Below the pieces are notes generated by a model. That model worked only from the letters and a program-made list of their open reading frames with translations, made no database searches and was not told the origin of the DNA. Positions 1 to 8,920 of a stretch of DNA of 39,397 nucleotides are shown piece by piece (the stretch's first letter is position 1; each line of letters opens with the position of its first letter). Where the stretch lies: the NCBI GenBank assembly GCA_964435305.1, contig CAYSZH010000028.1, forward strand, positions 1-39,397. Reading direction: 5' to 3'. A program made the position numbers and the translations under genes. The stretch comes from Granulosicoccus sp964435305 (GTDB lineage Bacteria > Pseudomonadota > Gammaproteobacteria > Granulosicoccales > Granulosicoccaceae).

Positions 1-54
1 CTCGCCTCCTATAATGTCACTGTTAAATTAAATTAGTCACACCAGCAAGCTGCC

Positions 55-1374
55 ATGGCCGCACTCATAAAAAAGCACAAACACGATGCCGCTGACGGTC
101 AGCATGCTCCAAGTTATTATGCTGCCTCCGCCAACCCAGGTAAAACAAGGCCTGCTCTAGAATACGATACACATACCGATGTTTGTATTGTGGGCGCAGG
201 CTTCAGTGGTTTGTCGGCAGCCTTACATTTAGCAGAACAAGGTAAGTCGGTTACCGTAGTAGAAGGTGCACAAGTGGGTTGGGGCGCATCAGGGCGAAAT
301 GGCGGACAAATCGTAAACGGGCTTAACGCTAGCCTGGACAGCATACGTAAACGCTTCGGTGAATCGACAGAGCGTTTTATTGGTGGCCAATTGCAGGAGG
401 GCGCACAAGTTATACGCGATTTTATCTCTCGCCACAACATACAATGCGATCTCAAAGATAACAATATTATCGTTGCGCTGAACAACAAACAGTTTCGTGA
501 ACTTGAGGCCAAACTTCACCTATGGCAAAAGCATGGCATGCATGACCAGGAACTACTTAATGCCAGTGAATTGAGCTCGCACGTTAATTCTGCACACTAT
601 GTTGGCGGCCTTCTCGATCGCAGCGGTGGACATTTGCACCCATTAAACCTTGCCTTGGGTGAAGCGGCCGCTTTTGAGCGTCTCGGTGGTACTATTCATG
701 AGCATACTCGCGTGGTTAGCGTCGAAAATACAGACGGTAAGCCATCCGTACTCACTGAAAAAGCAAAACTCCGCTGCGAGAAACTTATATTGTGCGGCAA
801 TGCTTATTTAGGCAAGGCTGTGGCCCCTTTGGCATCGCGTGTTATGCCGGTTTCCACGCAAATCATAGCCACTGAACCACTTTCTAGTGAGCTTGCAGCC
901 GAGCTGTTGCCAAGTGATGCCTGTATTGAAGATGCACGCTATATTCTTGACTACTACAGACTCTCTGCCGACAAGCGCTTACTATTTGGTGGCGGCAGTG
1001 TTTACGGCGGCACACACCCTGCAAATGTTGAAGCTAAATTGCGCCCGAATATGGAAAAAGTATTCCCGCAACTAAAGAACATTAAAGTCGATTATGCCTG
1101 GAGTGGAAACTTTGCGTTGTCATTCTCGCGCGTACCTCAGATGGGGCAAATAGGCCCTAATACGTACCACGCCATGGGCTACAGTGGGCACGGTGTCACA
1201 GGCTCACACTTATTTGGCAAAATTTTAGCCGAAGCTATCGGTGGTAACACAACACGTTTTGATCAGTTCGCTAAAATTCCTTGGCTGCCCTTTCCTGGAG
1301 GGCAACGCTTTCGCGCCCCCTATTCCACCGTTGGTGCTTGGTGGTACGGATTAAGAGACTTCACCGGCTTGTAA
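55..1374 (+). CDS. puuB: FAD-dependent gamma-glutamylputrescine oxidase-like protein (copy 1)
   Basis: This is a DAO-family flavoprotein of 439 aa (E. coli PuuB is about 426). The N-terminal dinucleotide-binding motif VGAGFSGLSAA lies near residue 46, followed by the strongly conserved GWGASGRNGGQ block near residues 75-85 that is typical of PuuB-type oxidases. GYSGHG sits near the C-terminus, where it closes the FAD site. By family, such enzymes oxidise gamma-glutamyl-polyamines to the aldehyde, releasing ammonia and H2O2 in the cytoplasm. An in-frame TAG at 34-36 makes ATG 55 the first possible start; no strong ribosome site is visible. It is followed 32 nt later by a PuuA-like ligase and then a second oxidase, so a polyamine operon is likely. 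The exact amine substrate is not deducible. Confidence 0.88.
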   Translation: MAALIKKHKHDAADGQHAPSYYAASANPGKTRPALEYDTHTDVCIVGAGFSGLSAALHLAEQGKSVTVVEGAQVGWGASGRNGGQIVNGLNASLDSIRKRFGESTERFIGGQLQEGAQVIRDFISRHNIQCDLKDNNIIVALNNKQFRELEAKLHLWQKHGMHDQELLNASELSSHVNSAHYVGGLLDRSGGHLHPLNLALGEAAAFERLGGTIHEHTRVVSVENTDGKPSVLTEKAKLRCEKLILCGNAYLGKAVAPLASRVMPVSTQIIATEPLSSELAAELLPSDACIEDARYILDYYRLSADKRLLFGGGSVYGGTHPANVEAKLRPNMEKVFPQLKNIKVDYAWSGNFALSFSRVPQMGQIGPNTYHAMGYSGHGVTGSHLFGKILAEAIGGNTTRFDQFAKIPWLPFPGGQRFRAPYSTVGAWWYGLRDFTGL

Positions 1375-1406
1375 ACCCGTGTTTAATCGACGCACCGGAC
1401 AACACT

Positions 1407-2789
1407 ATGAGTGATCAAAAAAATACACAAGCGGCGTGGTTCAAAGACCTGCCACCTGCATTGCATGAATGGTTAGCAGGCCGCAGAATTGAAGAAGTGG
1501 AATGTGTTGTGTCCGATCTTGCCGGTGTCTCACGTGGCAAGGCAATGCCAATGAAAAAGTTTGCACGCAGCGATGCACTCTTTTTACCCATTTCCATTTT
1601 CTTTCAAACCATCACCGGCGAATACACTGATATCGACGATATGCCGGATCAATGGACAGAATCAGATGTCGTACTCACACCCGACTTTGCTTCGGCAACC
1701 GCTGTGCCCTGGTCTGGTGATGTCACCATGCAGGTAATTCATGATGTGTCTTATCAAGACGGGTCGCCGGTCATGCTCTCGCCCCGTAATTTACTTAAGC
1801 ATATCGTAGCTGAGTACGCCTCTCATGGCTGGACGCCGGTTGTTGCGCCAGAAATGGAATTCTATCTCACCAAACCCAATACCGATCCAACCTTACCAAT
1901 AGAACCACCAATTGGGCGTACCGGAAGGCAAGGCATTTCCAGACAAGCATATAGTATGAGTGCAGTAGAAGAATATGGCACCGTGATCGATGATATCTAC
2001 GACTTTGCTGAGGCGCAGGGGTTTGAGATCGATACCATTATTCAAGAAGCCGGTTCAGGTCAAATTGAAATAAATTTATCGCACGGCGATCCGGTGCATT
2101 TGGCAGATCAAGTGTTCATCTATAAACGCTCGATTCGTGAGGCGGCACTGAAGAATAATTGTTTTGCAACATTTATGGCCAAGCCGATGCAAAACGAACC
2201 CGGCAGTGCCATGCATATCCATCAAAGCGTGATTGATAGCAAAACAGGGGCTAATATCTTCAACAGTGCTGACGATGAAGCTACTGATTTGTTTTATCAT
2301 TTCCTTGGTGGACAACAGACATACCTGCCGTCCGTTATTTGCATGTTGGCGCCTTATGTTAATTCGTATCGGCGGTTTGTACCCGACGATGCAGCACCCA
2401 TAAACCTCGAATGGGATAAGGACAACCGCACCACAGGCTTACGAGTACCTGTCTCAGCCGGTAAAAATCGGCGAATCGAAAACCGAGTGGTCGGTATGGA
2501 CTGCAATCCCTATCTTGCTATAGCCGCAAGCCTTGCAGCCGGATTGCTGGGCATGAGAAATAAGCTTAAGCCACGCGATGCGATCGGCAAGGATGCCTAC
2601 AAATTACCCAGCACGCTTCCACGTAGCTTACTCGAAGCGCTCGATTTATTTCAGGAAGATAAACAAATACAACAGCTACTTGGCACACCGTTTTGCACGA
2701 TGTACAGCGCCGTAAAGCAGCAGGAGGCTGAATCATTCCTGCAAGTGATCAGTGCATGGGAACGTGAACACCTTCTGCTGAACGTTTAA
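1407..2789 (+). CDS. puuA: Gamma-glutamylputrescine synthetase-like (glutamine synthetase fold), copy 1
   Basis: This glutamine synthetase-superfamily ligase forms gamma-glutamyl-polyamine from glutamate, amine and ATP. The frame is open from 1281, but that would overlap the upstream oxidase by nearly 100 nt. ATG 1407 (MSDQKNTQAAW) gives 460 aa, close to E. coli PuuA (472), and fits the intergenic gap. Visible GS features are the N-terminal VVSDLAGVSRGKAMP beta-grasp segment, the metal-binding PEMEFYL, the GSGQIEINL block, ATFMAKP, SAMHIHQS with the catalytic-site histidines, and the C-terminal ENRVVGMDCNPYLA. It lies between two PuuB-like oxidases on the same strand. Assignment to the PuuA/SpuI branch rather than to ammonia-assimilating GlnA rests on this context, the short length and the lack of the GlnA adenylylation-site region. 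Confidence 0.88.
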   Translation: MSDQKNTQAAWFKDLPPALHEWLAGRRIEEVECVVSDLAGVSRGKAMPMKKFARSDALFLPISIFFQTITGEYTDIDDMPDQWTESDVVLTPDFASATAVPWSGDVTMQVIHDVSYQDGSPVMLSPRNLLKHIVAEYASHGWTPVVAPEMEFYLTKPNTDPTLPIEPPIGRTGRQGISRQAYSMSAVEEYGTVIDDIYDFAEAQGFEIDTIIQEAGSGQIEINLSHGDPVHLADQVFIYKRSIREAALKNNCFATFMAKPMQNEPGSAMHIHQSVIDSKTGANIFNSADDEATDLFYHFLGGQQTYLPSVICMLAPYVNSYRRFVPDDAAPINLEWDKDNRTTGLRVPVSAGKNRRIENRVVGMDCNPYLAIAASLAAGLLGMRNKLKPRDAIGKDAYKLPSTLPRSLLEALDLFQEDKQIQQLLGTPFCTMYSAVKQQEAESFLQVISAWEREHLLLNV

Positions 2790-2807
2790 TCGAGTCGAAC
2801 ACGTTTT

Positions 2808-4109
2808 ATGCAATTGCTCTATGCCAACGGACCTGCCGGACAGCATCCTAAAAGCTGGTATGCCGATACAAGCACATCTGCCAGCTATCCCGCAATCAAC
2901 AGTGATCAGCAATGCGATGTATGCGTTATCGGTGCAGGCTATACCGGTTTATCCGCTGCAATTCATCTTCAGCAACATGGGCTTAAGGTTGTGGTGCTGG
3001 AAGCGCATCGTATTGGCTGGGGTGCATCAGGTCGAAACGGTGGTCAACTCGGTAGTGGGTTCAATATGGAACAGCCGAAACTTGAAAAACAGTTTGGCCA
3101 CGAGAAAGCACATGCATTATGGCAATACTGCGAGCAAGCGAAACACACGGTACTTGGTTTGTGCCAAACACACGATATCGATGTGGAGTATCGACCTGGC
3201 ATAATCGCGGCAATGCATCGTAAGCGCTATGTAAAACCTGCTCACGACTACTGCACTCGTTTAGAGAATACCTATGGGTATGACAAACTGGAGCGCCTGT
3301 CAAAATCTGACATACGAGCACTTGTGGGTTCCGATCAATACCACGGCGGAGCAATAGATCACGGTGCTGGACATTTGCACCCACTTAAACTTGCACAGGG
3401 TTTAGCCAAAATTGCGGACACCGCTGGCGCTACGCTGTATGAAAACAGCGCGGCAATTCGTATCACCCACGAAAACGATAACTTGCACCATGTGCAGACT
3501 GACGCAGCAAGTGTGAGTTGTACACGCATTGTCGTCGCCTGCAACGGGTATTTGGATTCTCTGATCCCATCAGTACAAAAAAAAGTGATGCCAATCAATA
3601 ATTTCATGGTTGCAACAGAGCCACTAGGAGACAGAGCAAATGAGATTCTAGCGCGTAATCACGCTGTGTTCGATTCACGTTTTGTCGTTAACTATTTCCG
3701 GTTAAGCTCGGATAAACGATTATTGTTTGGTGGTGGGGAAACCTACGGCTATCGATTCCCTAATAATATTGAAGCGCTGGTAAGAAAACCGATGTCGGCT
3801 GTTTTTCCACAGTTATCGGATGTTAAAATCGACTACGCCTGGGGCGGTACTCTGGCAATTAGCCTTTCACGGATGCCGTATATTCGGCAATGCCAGCCTA
3901 ATGTGTATACCGCCTGTGGGTATTCAGGCCATGGAGTCGCGCTGGCTGTAGAAGCTGGTCGCACAATCGCTGATGCTATTCACGGTGATACTGAGCGGTT
4001 TGACTTAGTGGCCAGTATTCCAGCTAAAAATTTTCCTGGAGGTGGACGGTTTCAATCCACTTTATTGGCAGGGGCAATGACTATTAGCTCTTTAATGGAT
4101 CGTTTCTGA
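2808..4109 (+). CDS. FAD-dependent gamma-glutamylputrescine oxidase-like protein (copy 2)
   Basis: A second DAO-family oxidase of 433 aa, begun 18 nt after the PuuA-like ligase. It shares the same landmarks: VIGAGYTGLSAAIHLQ near residue 41 for the FAD dinucleotide, GWGASGRNGGQ near residues 71-81, HLHPLKLAQGL, a RLSSDKRLLFGGGETYG core, DYAWGG, and GYSGHGVALAVEAGR near the C-terminus. Its relation to the first oxidase is clear paralogy across the whole length, not a recent copy, since many positions differ. Two oxidases flanking one ligase suggest that they act on different gamma-glutamyl amines, such as putrescine and a longer or substituted polyamine; that is inference. It converges with the minus-strand oxidase at 4172, with no strong terminator hairpin in the 62-nt gap. 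Confidence 0.87.
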   Translation: MQLLYANGPAGQHPKSWYADTSTSASYPAINSDQQCDVCVIGAGYTGLSAAIHLQQHGLKVVVLEAHRIGWGASGRNGGQLGSGFNMEQPKLEKQFGHEKAHALWQYCEQAKHTVLGLCQTHDIDVEYRPGIIAAMHRKRYVKPAHDYCTRLENTYGYDKLERLSKSDIRALVGSDQYHGGAIDHGAGHLHPLKLAQGLAKIADTAGATLYENSAAIRITHENDNLHHVQTDAASVSCTRIVVACNGYLDSLIPSVQKKVMPINNFMVATEPLGDRANEILARNHAVFDSRFVVNYFRLSSDKRLLFGGGETYGYRFPNNIEALVRKPMSAVFPQLSDVKIDYAWGGTLAISLSRMPYIRQCQPNVYTACGYSGHGVALAVEAGRTIADAIHGDTERFDLVASIPAKNFPGGGRFQSTLLAGAMTISSLMDRF

Positions 4110-4171
4110 TCTGAGCGGTGTTCAGTTAAATCGAAGTTATAAATAATCGCGAAGCTTAAGACAATCGCACA

Positions 4172-5461
4172 CTACCCACCCGCTAGTCGCTCTTTAAATT
4201 GGTAGTACCACATGCCCAATGCTAGCAAGCCATTTCCCATCCAATTAGCACCGGGTATTGCCTGATGCGAAAAACCTGCGAATACATCGTATTGCTCCAT
4301 GCTGCCAGTCACCGCTTCGGCAAGCACTTCGGCGACCACATGCGAGGTAGCGATTCCATGCCCGGAGTAACCCTGCGCATAAAAGACATTATCGGATAGT
4401 TGCCCTACCAGAGGAATTCTATTCATCACAATTCCGGCAGTTCCAGTCCACTCATATTCAATTGTCGTGTTTGCCAGGGCAGGAAACGTCTGTCGCATCG
4501 CAGGGGTGAGCTCTTTTGCGACATTGGCGATTTCACGTCCACTGTAGTTGGTACCGCCACCAAACATCAGTCGTTTATCAGCGGTCAAGCGATAATAATC
4601 CAGCACCATACGATCGTCATAAACCGCTACGTTAAACGGGTTGATCTGTGAGGCAAGCGCATCTCCTAAGGGTTCAGTTGTCATATTGCCGAGCACGGCT
4701 TTGAACAGCAAGCCACCCAATTGCTTTTTCGCTAAGCTGTGGTACGCATTACCAGCGAGAATAATGGTATTGGCTTTGATACGGCCATTGTCTGTTTTGA
4801 TGCACGGGCTGGTACCCGCTTGAATCTCTGTGACTTTAGTTTGTTCAAATATCTTCACCCCTAGTGATGTCGCTGCACGTGCTTCACCTAAACATAAATT
4901 TAAGGGGTGTAAATGCATATTACGCTGGTTAAGCACAGCACCATGATACAGCGGCGTGTCTAAATAGGATTTAACATCAGATTGCGAAAGCCTGCTCACC
5001 TCATCTTGCATACCCCGCGCTTGCGCATCTTCAACAAGCGTTTGCAAAGAGGCCACTGACGATTTTCGCCAGGCCGCAAATAGATGCCCATGACGAAGGT
5101 CGCACTCAATATTGTATCGCTTTACGCGTTCACGAATAATATCGTGCCCACGCCAGCGCAGCCCCCAAACAAAGGCTTCGGCATCACTGCCTGCAATTTG
5201 CTTGAGTTGCTTAAGCATGGCCTCGTCGCCAGAGACGCTGCCGGTAACCTGCCCGCCATTTCGACCAGATGCACCCCACCCGATGCGCATCGCCTCACAT
5301 AGCGCAACAGAGTAGCCACGTTGTGCTAATTCAACGGCTGTGGCAATTCCGGTAAAACCACCACCAATGATAGCGATATCAGCCTCGATGTCTGACTGCA
5401 GTTCAGGATACCGAGTATCATCATTTACGGATGCGGTGTAATAGTTTGGAATACGCTCCAT
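4172..5461 (-). CDS. FAD-dependent gamma-glutamylputrescine oxidase-like protein (copy 3)
   Basis: A third PuuB-like DAO-family oxidase of 429 aa, at the 3' end of the minus-strand Pot operon. The IGGGFTGIATAVELAQ nucleotide-binding motif lies near residue 33, GWGASGRNGGQ near 63-73, and the core YYRLTADKRLMFGGGTNYSG and C-terminal GYSGHGIATSHVVAEVLAEA are present. Its ATG overlaps the stop codon of the upstream ligase by one base (TAATG), so the two are translationally coupled, which makes this the natural oxidase partner of that ligase. The residue set is close to the plus-strand oxidases but diverged across the protein. It probably oxidises gamma-glutamyl-putrescine or a related gamma-glutamyl amine imported by the transporter in the same operon. 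Confidence 0.88.
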   Translation of the reverse strand: MERIPNYYTASVNDDTRYPELQSDIEADIAIIGGGFTGIATAVELAQRGYSVALCEAMRIGWGASGRNGGQVTGSVSGDEAMLKQLKQIAGSDAEAFVWGLRWRGHDIIRERVKRYNIECDLRHGHLFAAWRKSSVASLQTLVEDAQARGMQDEVSRLSQSDVKSYLDTPLYHGAVLNQRNMHLHPLNLCLGEARAATSLGVKIFEQTKVTEIQAGTSPCIKTDNGRIKANTIILAGNAYHSLAKKQLGGLLFKAVLGNMTTEPLGDALASQINPFNVAVYDDRMVLDYYRLTADKRLMFGGGTNYSGREIANVAKELTPAMRQTFPALANTTIEYEWTGTAGIVMNRIPLVGQLSDNVFYAQGYSGHGIATSHVVAEVLAEAVTGSMEQYDVFAGFSHQAIPGANWMGNGLLALGMWYYQFKERLAGG

Positions 5462-6888
5462 TAAAACCGGCTCAAATAGGCCTGCAACTCAACATCACTG
5501 ACCTGTGCTGACAGGTAAGCGACCTCAGCGCGCTTAATGTCGGTATATATTTTTTGAAATTGCTCACCAAAGGTGTTTTTAATAAATGCAGAAGCTGCCA
5601 TCGTGTCGATAGCGCCAAGCCAGTCGTGCGTTAATGCCTTGCCATTCATTGCTTGCCCCGGTAGCACTGGCTCAAAAGCAGGTTTTTGCTGTGCATCTAA
5701 CCCATCGAGAATAGCGCTTAGCACCGCACTGAGTACTAAATAGGGGTTGGCATCTGCCCCTGGGCTTCGATATTCCAACCGAGCAGCTGGCCCACTAGTG
5801 GCAGGTAGCCGTACCGCCACACCACGATGATCGTGACTCCAGTTGGTATGGGTTGGTGCAAAATTATCAGGCTGTAAGCGTTTGTAGGAATTTGCCAGCG
5901 GCGCGCAAAATAACTGCATCGCGTGCATATTATTGAGTATGCCCGCAACAGCAAATTCTAAGGCTGGTGCAATGCTGTATTGGAATTCTGGTTTCGTACT
6001 CGAGCTGGCATCAGTAACGCCAGCGCTATTCTCAGCGATAGCCGCACTATCGACATTAAAAATGTTATCACCGGAATCGTTGAGTAGGCTGACATGCACA
6101 TGCATGCCACTACCACTGTACTGCGTGTACGGTTTTGCCATAAACGTCGCACCAAATCCATGCTGCAATGCACCTTGTTCTACGCAGCGCTTTAGTAACA
6201 CCGCTTCATCGGCCGCCTGTATCGCATTTGATCGATACTGCAAATTAATCTCTAATTGCCCTGGGCCAAATTCACCCAAGCTGGCTTCAATTGGTAGCCC
6301 GAGGGCGTGAGCGTATTCAGCAATAGTATCCAATACCGGCTGTAAGCGGTCACTGGTACGAATGTCATACAGGTTGAGCGGGCCGGCTTTACCCTCCTGG
6401 GCCATGACTTGCAAAGGAGGCTGTGCAATGTGTTGCTGATATTGAGCTAAGTCGAGCAGATAAAATTCAAGTTCTACCGCGACAACCGGAATTAACTGTA
6501 ACGCTGAATAGCGATCCAATACAGATTGTAATTGCGCGCGTGAATCCGCAAAGGAAATTGTCCCATCCAGGTTATACAGTGAGGCGATCACCTGCTGTGA
6601 CTCATTTGTCCAAGGCGTCGGATAGCTCTCCCCTGTGACTTTGCACACACCATCAGGATCACCAATGCTGATAGCCAGCCCGGTTAATTCATCATTGTCG
6701 TTTCCCCACACATCCTGAAACAAGGTTGACACGGGCAACCTGACATCGCCATTGAAGACTTTTGAGCTATGAGCCAGTGGTATGCGCTTACCACGCAAAG
6801 TGCCGTGTATGTCCACCACCATGACATCAATGCCAGGTTCGCTTTTAGGGTTGTTGCTCAAGCGTGAATTCTCACTGTTACACTTCAC
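5461..6888 (-). CDS. puuA: Gamma-glutamylputrescine synthetase-like (glutamine synthetase fold), copy 2
   Basis: A GS-superfamily ligase with the PuuA-typical DIHGTLRGKRIPL segment near the N-terminus, VVAVELEFYLLD, GEFGPGQLEINLQY, ATFMAKPY, GSGMHVHVSL and EYRSPGADANPYLVLSA. The frame is open upstream to an ATG at 6981, but that extension is cysteine- and arginine-rich shadow sequence inside the ATPase gene. The likely start is GTG 6888, 11 nt inside the ATPase frame end (475 aa), or TTG 6861 (466 aa); E. coli PuuA is 472 aa. Either choice implies coupling to the transporter gene upstream. With the coupled oxidase at 5461 it completes a take-up, gamma-glutamylate and oxidise operon. The two PuuA-like ligases in the window differ strongly, for example SGMHVH here against SAMHIH in the other. 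Confidence 0.87.
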   Translation of the reverse strand: MKCNSENSRLSNNPKSEPGIDVMVVDIHGTLRGKRIPLAHSSKVFNGDVRLPVSTLFQDVWGNDNDELTGLAISIGDPDGVCKVTGESYPTPWTNESQQVIASLYNLDGTISFADSRAQLQSVLDRYSALQLIPVVAVELEFYLLDLAQYQQHIAQPPLQVMAQEGKAGPLNLYDIRTSDRLQPVLDTIAEYAHALGLPIEASLGEFGPGQLEINLQYRSNAIQAADEAVLLKRCVEQGALQHGFGATFMAKPYTQYSGSGMHVHVSLLNDSGDNIFNVDSAAIAENSAGVTDASSSTKPEFQYSIAPALEFAVAGILNNMHAMQLFCAPLANSYKRLQPDNFAPTHTNWSHDHRGVAVRLPATSGPAARLEYRSPGADANPYLVLSAVLSAILDGLDAQQKPAFEPVLPGQAMNGKALTHDWLGAIDTMAASAFIKNTFGEQFQKIYTDIKRAEVAYLSAQVSDVELQAYLSRF

Positions 6889-8053
6889 TATTCGCGTTTT
6901 TAGGAAGCAACAACATCTGATCCATCGGCCAAGTTGCCCAAACGGACGCTCCCCGCCCCTGCGAATGTAACTGCTGCGCATCAGTGTTAGACATGGTTGC
7001 CGTTAATGATGCACGCCCGGCAATCATGATTTCTACAATAGAATACTGTCCCTGAAATGCAATATCGCCGAGCTCTCCATGAAGGCCACAGTACTCTTCC
7101 GCTGGCTCCGAGCTTGAAACCCGAATATGTTCAGGCCTGATAGCCAAAACCATATCCCCAGTGGCAACTGAGTTGTTGTCGTTATGTGGAGATGCTTGCG
7201 CAGTGCCGCTGTTACGCATGGCATCGCCAGAAGATGCGGGTAGGACCACGTCCCCCAACTCAGGGCACACAACAGAAGTCTCCGAACCCGATTGTGCTAT
7301 TGCCGCGACGTCAAACATATGGACAGTACCAACAAAGTCGGCAACAAACGCATCCACTGGTTGCTCATATAATTCAGCAGGGCTTGCGATCTGGCGTAAC
7401 TGCCCATCACATAACACAGCAATGCGATCAGCCATTGCCATTGCCTCTGACTGATCGTGTGTCACAATAACAAAGGTAATCCCAACACTCTCCTGAAGCT
7501 TCACCAACTCCAAGCGCATAGCATCACGCAACTTCGCATCTAACGCAGATAAAGGTTCATCAAGCAGTAACAAGCGTGGCTTTTTAACCAGCACTCGGGC
7601 TAACGCAACGCGTTGTCGCTGACCACCAGAGAGTTGATGAGGTTTTCTTTTCGCGTATTCGGCAAGGTGAACCTGCTCAAGCGCCTCATCAACCAATATT
7701 TTAATTTCCTCTTTTCTTTTACCCTCCATTTTCAGCCCATAGGCCACATTGTCTTCCACATTCATGTGTGGAAATACGGCATACGATTGAAACACCATGT
7801 TGATCGGCCGCTTATTAGGTTTTAACGGCACAAGATCGTTTCCGTCTAATAGAATCGTCCCTTCACTAGGGGTTTCAAATCCAGACAATATGCGTAGTAG
7901 TGTGGACTTACCACATCCAGATGGACCCAATAACGCGAAAATCTCGCCCGCTTTTATATCCAGCGAAACATTATTCAGCGCTACAACCTGTCCAAAATAC
8001 TTTGATACATTGTTAATTGAGACAATCGTGCTGCTTGTGTGCGAATCATTCAT
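6878..8053 (-). CDS. potG: Polyamine ABC transporter ATP-binding protein (PotG/PotA type)
   Basis: The ATPase of a putrescine/spermidine-type importer, 391 aa. Walker A GPSGCGKST lies near residues 43-51, the Q-loop is in MVFQSYAVFPHM, the signature is LSGGQRQRVALAR near 141, Walker B is LLLLDEPLSALD, and the H-loop is VTHDQSEAMAMADRIAV. The C-terminal part (about 250-391) is a TOBE-like regulatory domain with LAIRPEHIRV. Length matches E. coli PotG (377) and PotA (378), and the KRKPHQLSGGQ and FVGTVHMF stretches resemble PotG more. It follows the PotI gene by 15 nt and its 3' end overlaps the ligase start. Because the upstream permease gene carries a stop codon, the whole complex may be inactive. 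Confidence 0.9.
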   Translation of the reverse strand: MNDSHTSSTIVSINNVSKYFGQVVALNNVSLDIKAGEIFALLGPSGCGKSTLLRILSGFETPSEGTILLDGNDLVPLKPNKRPINMVFQSYAVFPHMNVEDNVAYGLKMEGKRKEEIKILVDEALEQVHLAEYAKRKPHQLSGGQRQRVALARVLVKKPRLLLLDEPLSALDAKLRDAMRLELVKLQESVGITFVIVTHDQSEAMAMADRIAVLCDGQLRQIASPAELYEQPVDAFVADFVGTVHMFDVAAIAQSGSETSVVCPELGDVVLPASSGDAMRNSGTAQASPHNDNNSVATGDMVLAIRPEHIRVSSSEPAEEYCGLHGELGDIAFQGQYSIVEIMIAGRASLTATMSNTDAQQLHSQGRGASVWATWPMDQMLLLPKNANSEV

Positions 8054-8068
8054 ATTAGTGCGGCCCTA

Positions 8069-8920
8069 TCAATGCGACGTATCTTTAGTCTGAAAACGCA
8101 GAGCGAAATAGGTTAGCACCAGCGTGAGTAAGATGAGCACAGTCGATGCAGCGTTAATTTCGGGTGTAACCGAAAACCGCACCATTGAGTATATTTTCAC
8201 CGGCAAAGTAATTGTGTTCGGGCCAGATGTGAAGAACGTGACAATAAAATCATCGAGGGAGAGCGTAAACGATAACAAGGCACCAGCAATAATACCGGGC
8301 TTCAAATGAGGTAACACAATATCTTTAAACACTTGAAATTCATTCGCACCCAGATCTTATGCGGCTTCTTCCATCTCTCGATTAAAACTTTGCAACCGCG
8401 TGCGTATTACCATCGCCGCAAACGGAAAACAAAACGTAATATGCGCAATCATAATATTACTTAAATTCAGTGGCCAGATTTCACTGGTATTGCCAAGCCA
8501 ACCCATAGCCGAGAAAAACATGGCAAGCGACACCCCCATGCATATCTCCGGTATCACAATGGGTAAGGACACCAGGCCTTCGAAAAATGGTTTGAATGGA
8601 AAGCGAAAACGCCAAAGCAGAATCGCCGTTAAGGTACCCAATATGACACTGACAAGGGTGGCTACTACTGCGATGGTTAATGTATTGGCAAACGCCAACA
8701 GCAAATCTTCGTTGCCAAATGCTTTGCCATAATATTTGGTGGTAAACCCTTTCCAAATTACGTTGCCACCTCGGCGCGAATTGTTAAACGAGAAAACAAT
8801 CAGCACAATAATGGGAATATATAAAAACAGGCTGGCCGCAACAAACAACAAGCGAAGTACCCATTTACGCGAGTACTCAAAAGGGCCTGCACGCACTTTC
8901 AATTGTCGATTAGCGCTCAT
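8069..8920 (-). pseudogene. potI: Polyamine ABC transporter permease PotI, interrupted by an in-frame TAA
   Basis: One continuous reading frame of 283 codons matches a PotC/PotI permease (E. coli PotI is 281 aa), except that codon 188 is TAA at 8357-8359. Upstream of it are five membrane-type segments from WVLRLLFVAASLFLYIPIIV to CFPFAAMVIRTRL and the start of the EAA loop, SFNREMEEAA. Downstream the same frame goes on as DLGANEFQVFKDIVLPHLKP, the rest of the EAA loop, and then LSFTLSLDDFIVTFFTSGP and a last membrane segment. The position is normally Tyr, Met or Phe, so a single base change (such as TAT or TAC to TAA) explains it. The ATG overlaps the PotH stop (TGATG). The EAA loop docks the ATPase, so truncation here should abolish transport unless the stop is read through or is a sequencing error. 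Confidence 0.85.

Noticed and set aside
117..512. Antisense ORFs within the oxidase genes
   Set aside because: They are shadows of the long conserved frames, with no ribosome site or family motif.
1281..1406. N-terminal extension of the PuuA-like ligase
   Set aside because: It would overlap the oxidase gene in another frame and gives non-conserved residues; ATG 1407 is right for family length.
6889..6981. N-terminal extension of the second PuuA-like ligase
   Set aside because: The segment is antisense-like, Cys/Arg-rich and lies inside the ATPase gene; family length fits GTG 6888 or TTG 6861.
8069..8332. Separate small permease gene
   Set aside because: Its residues continue the PotI frame in register across the TAA at 8357; it lacks its own good start, so it is the second half of a broken gene.
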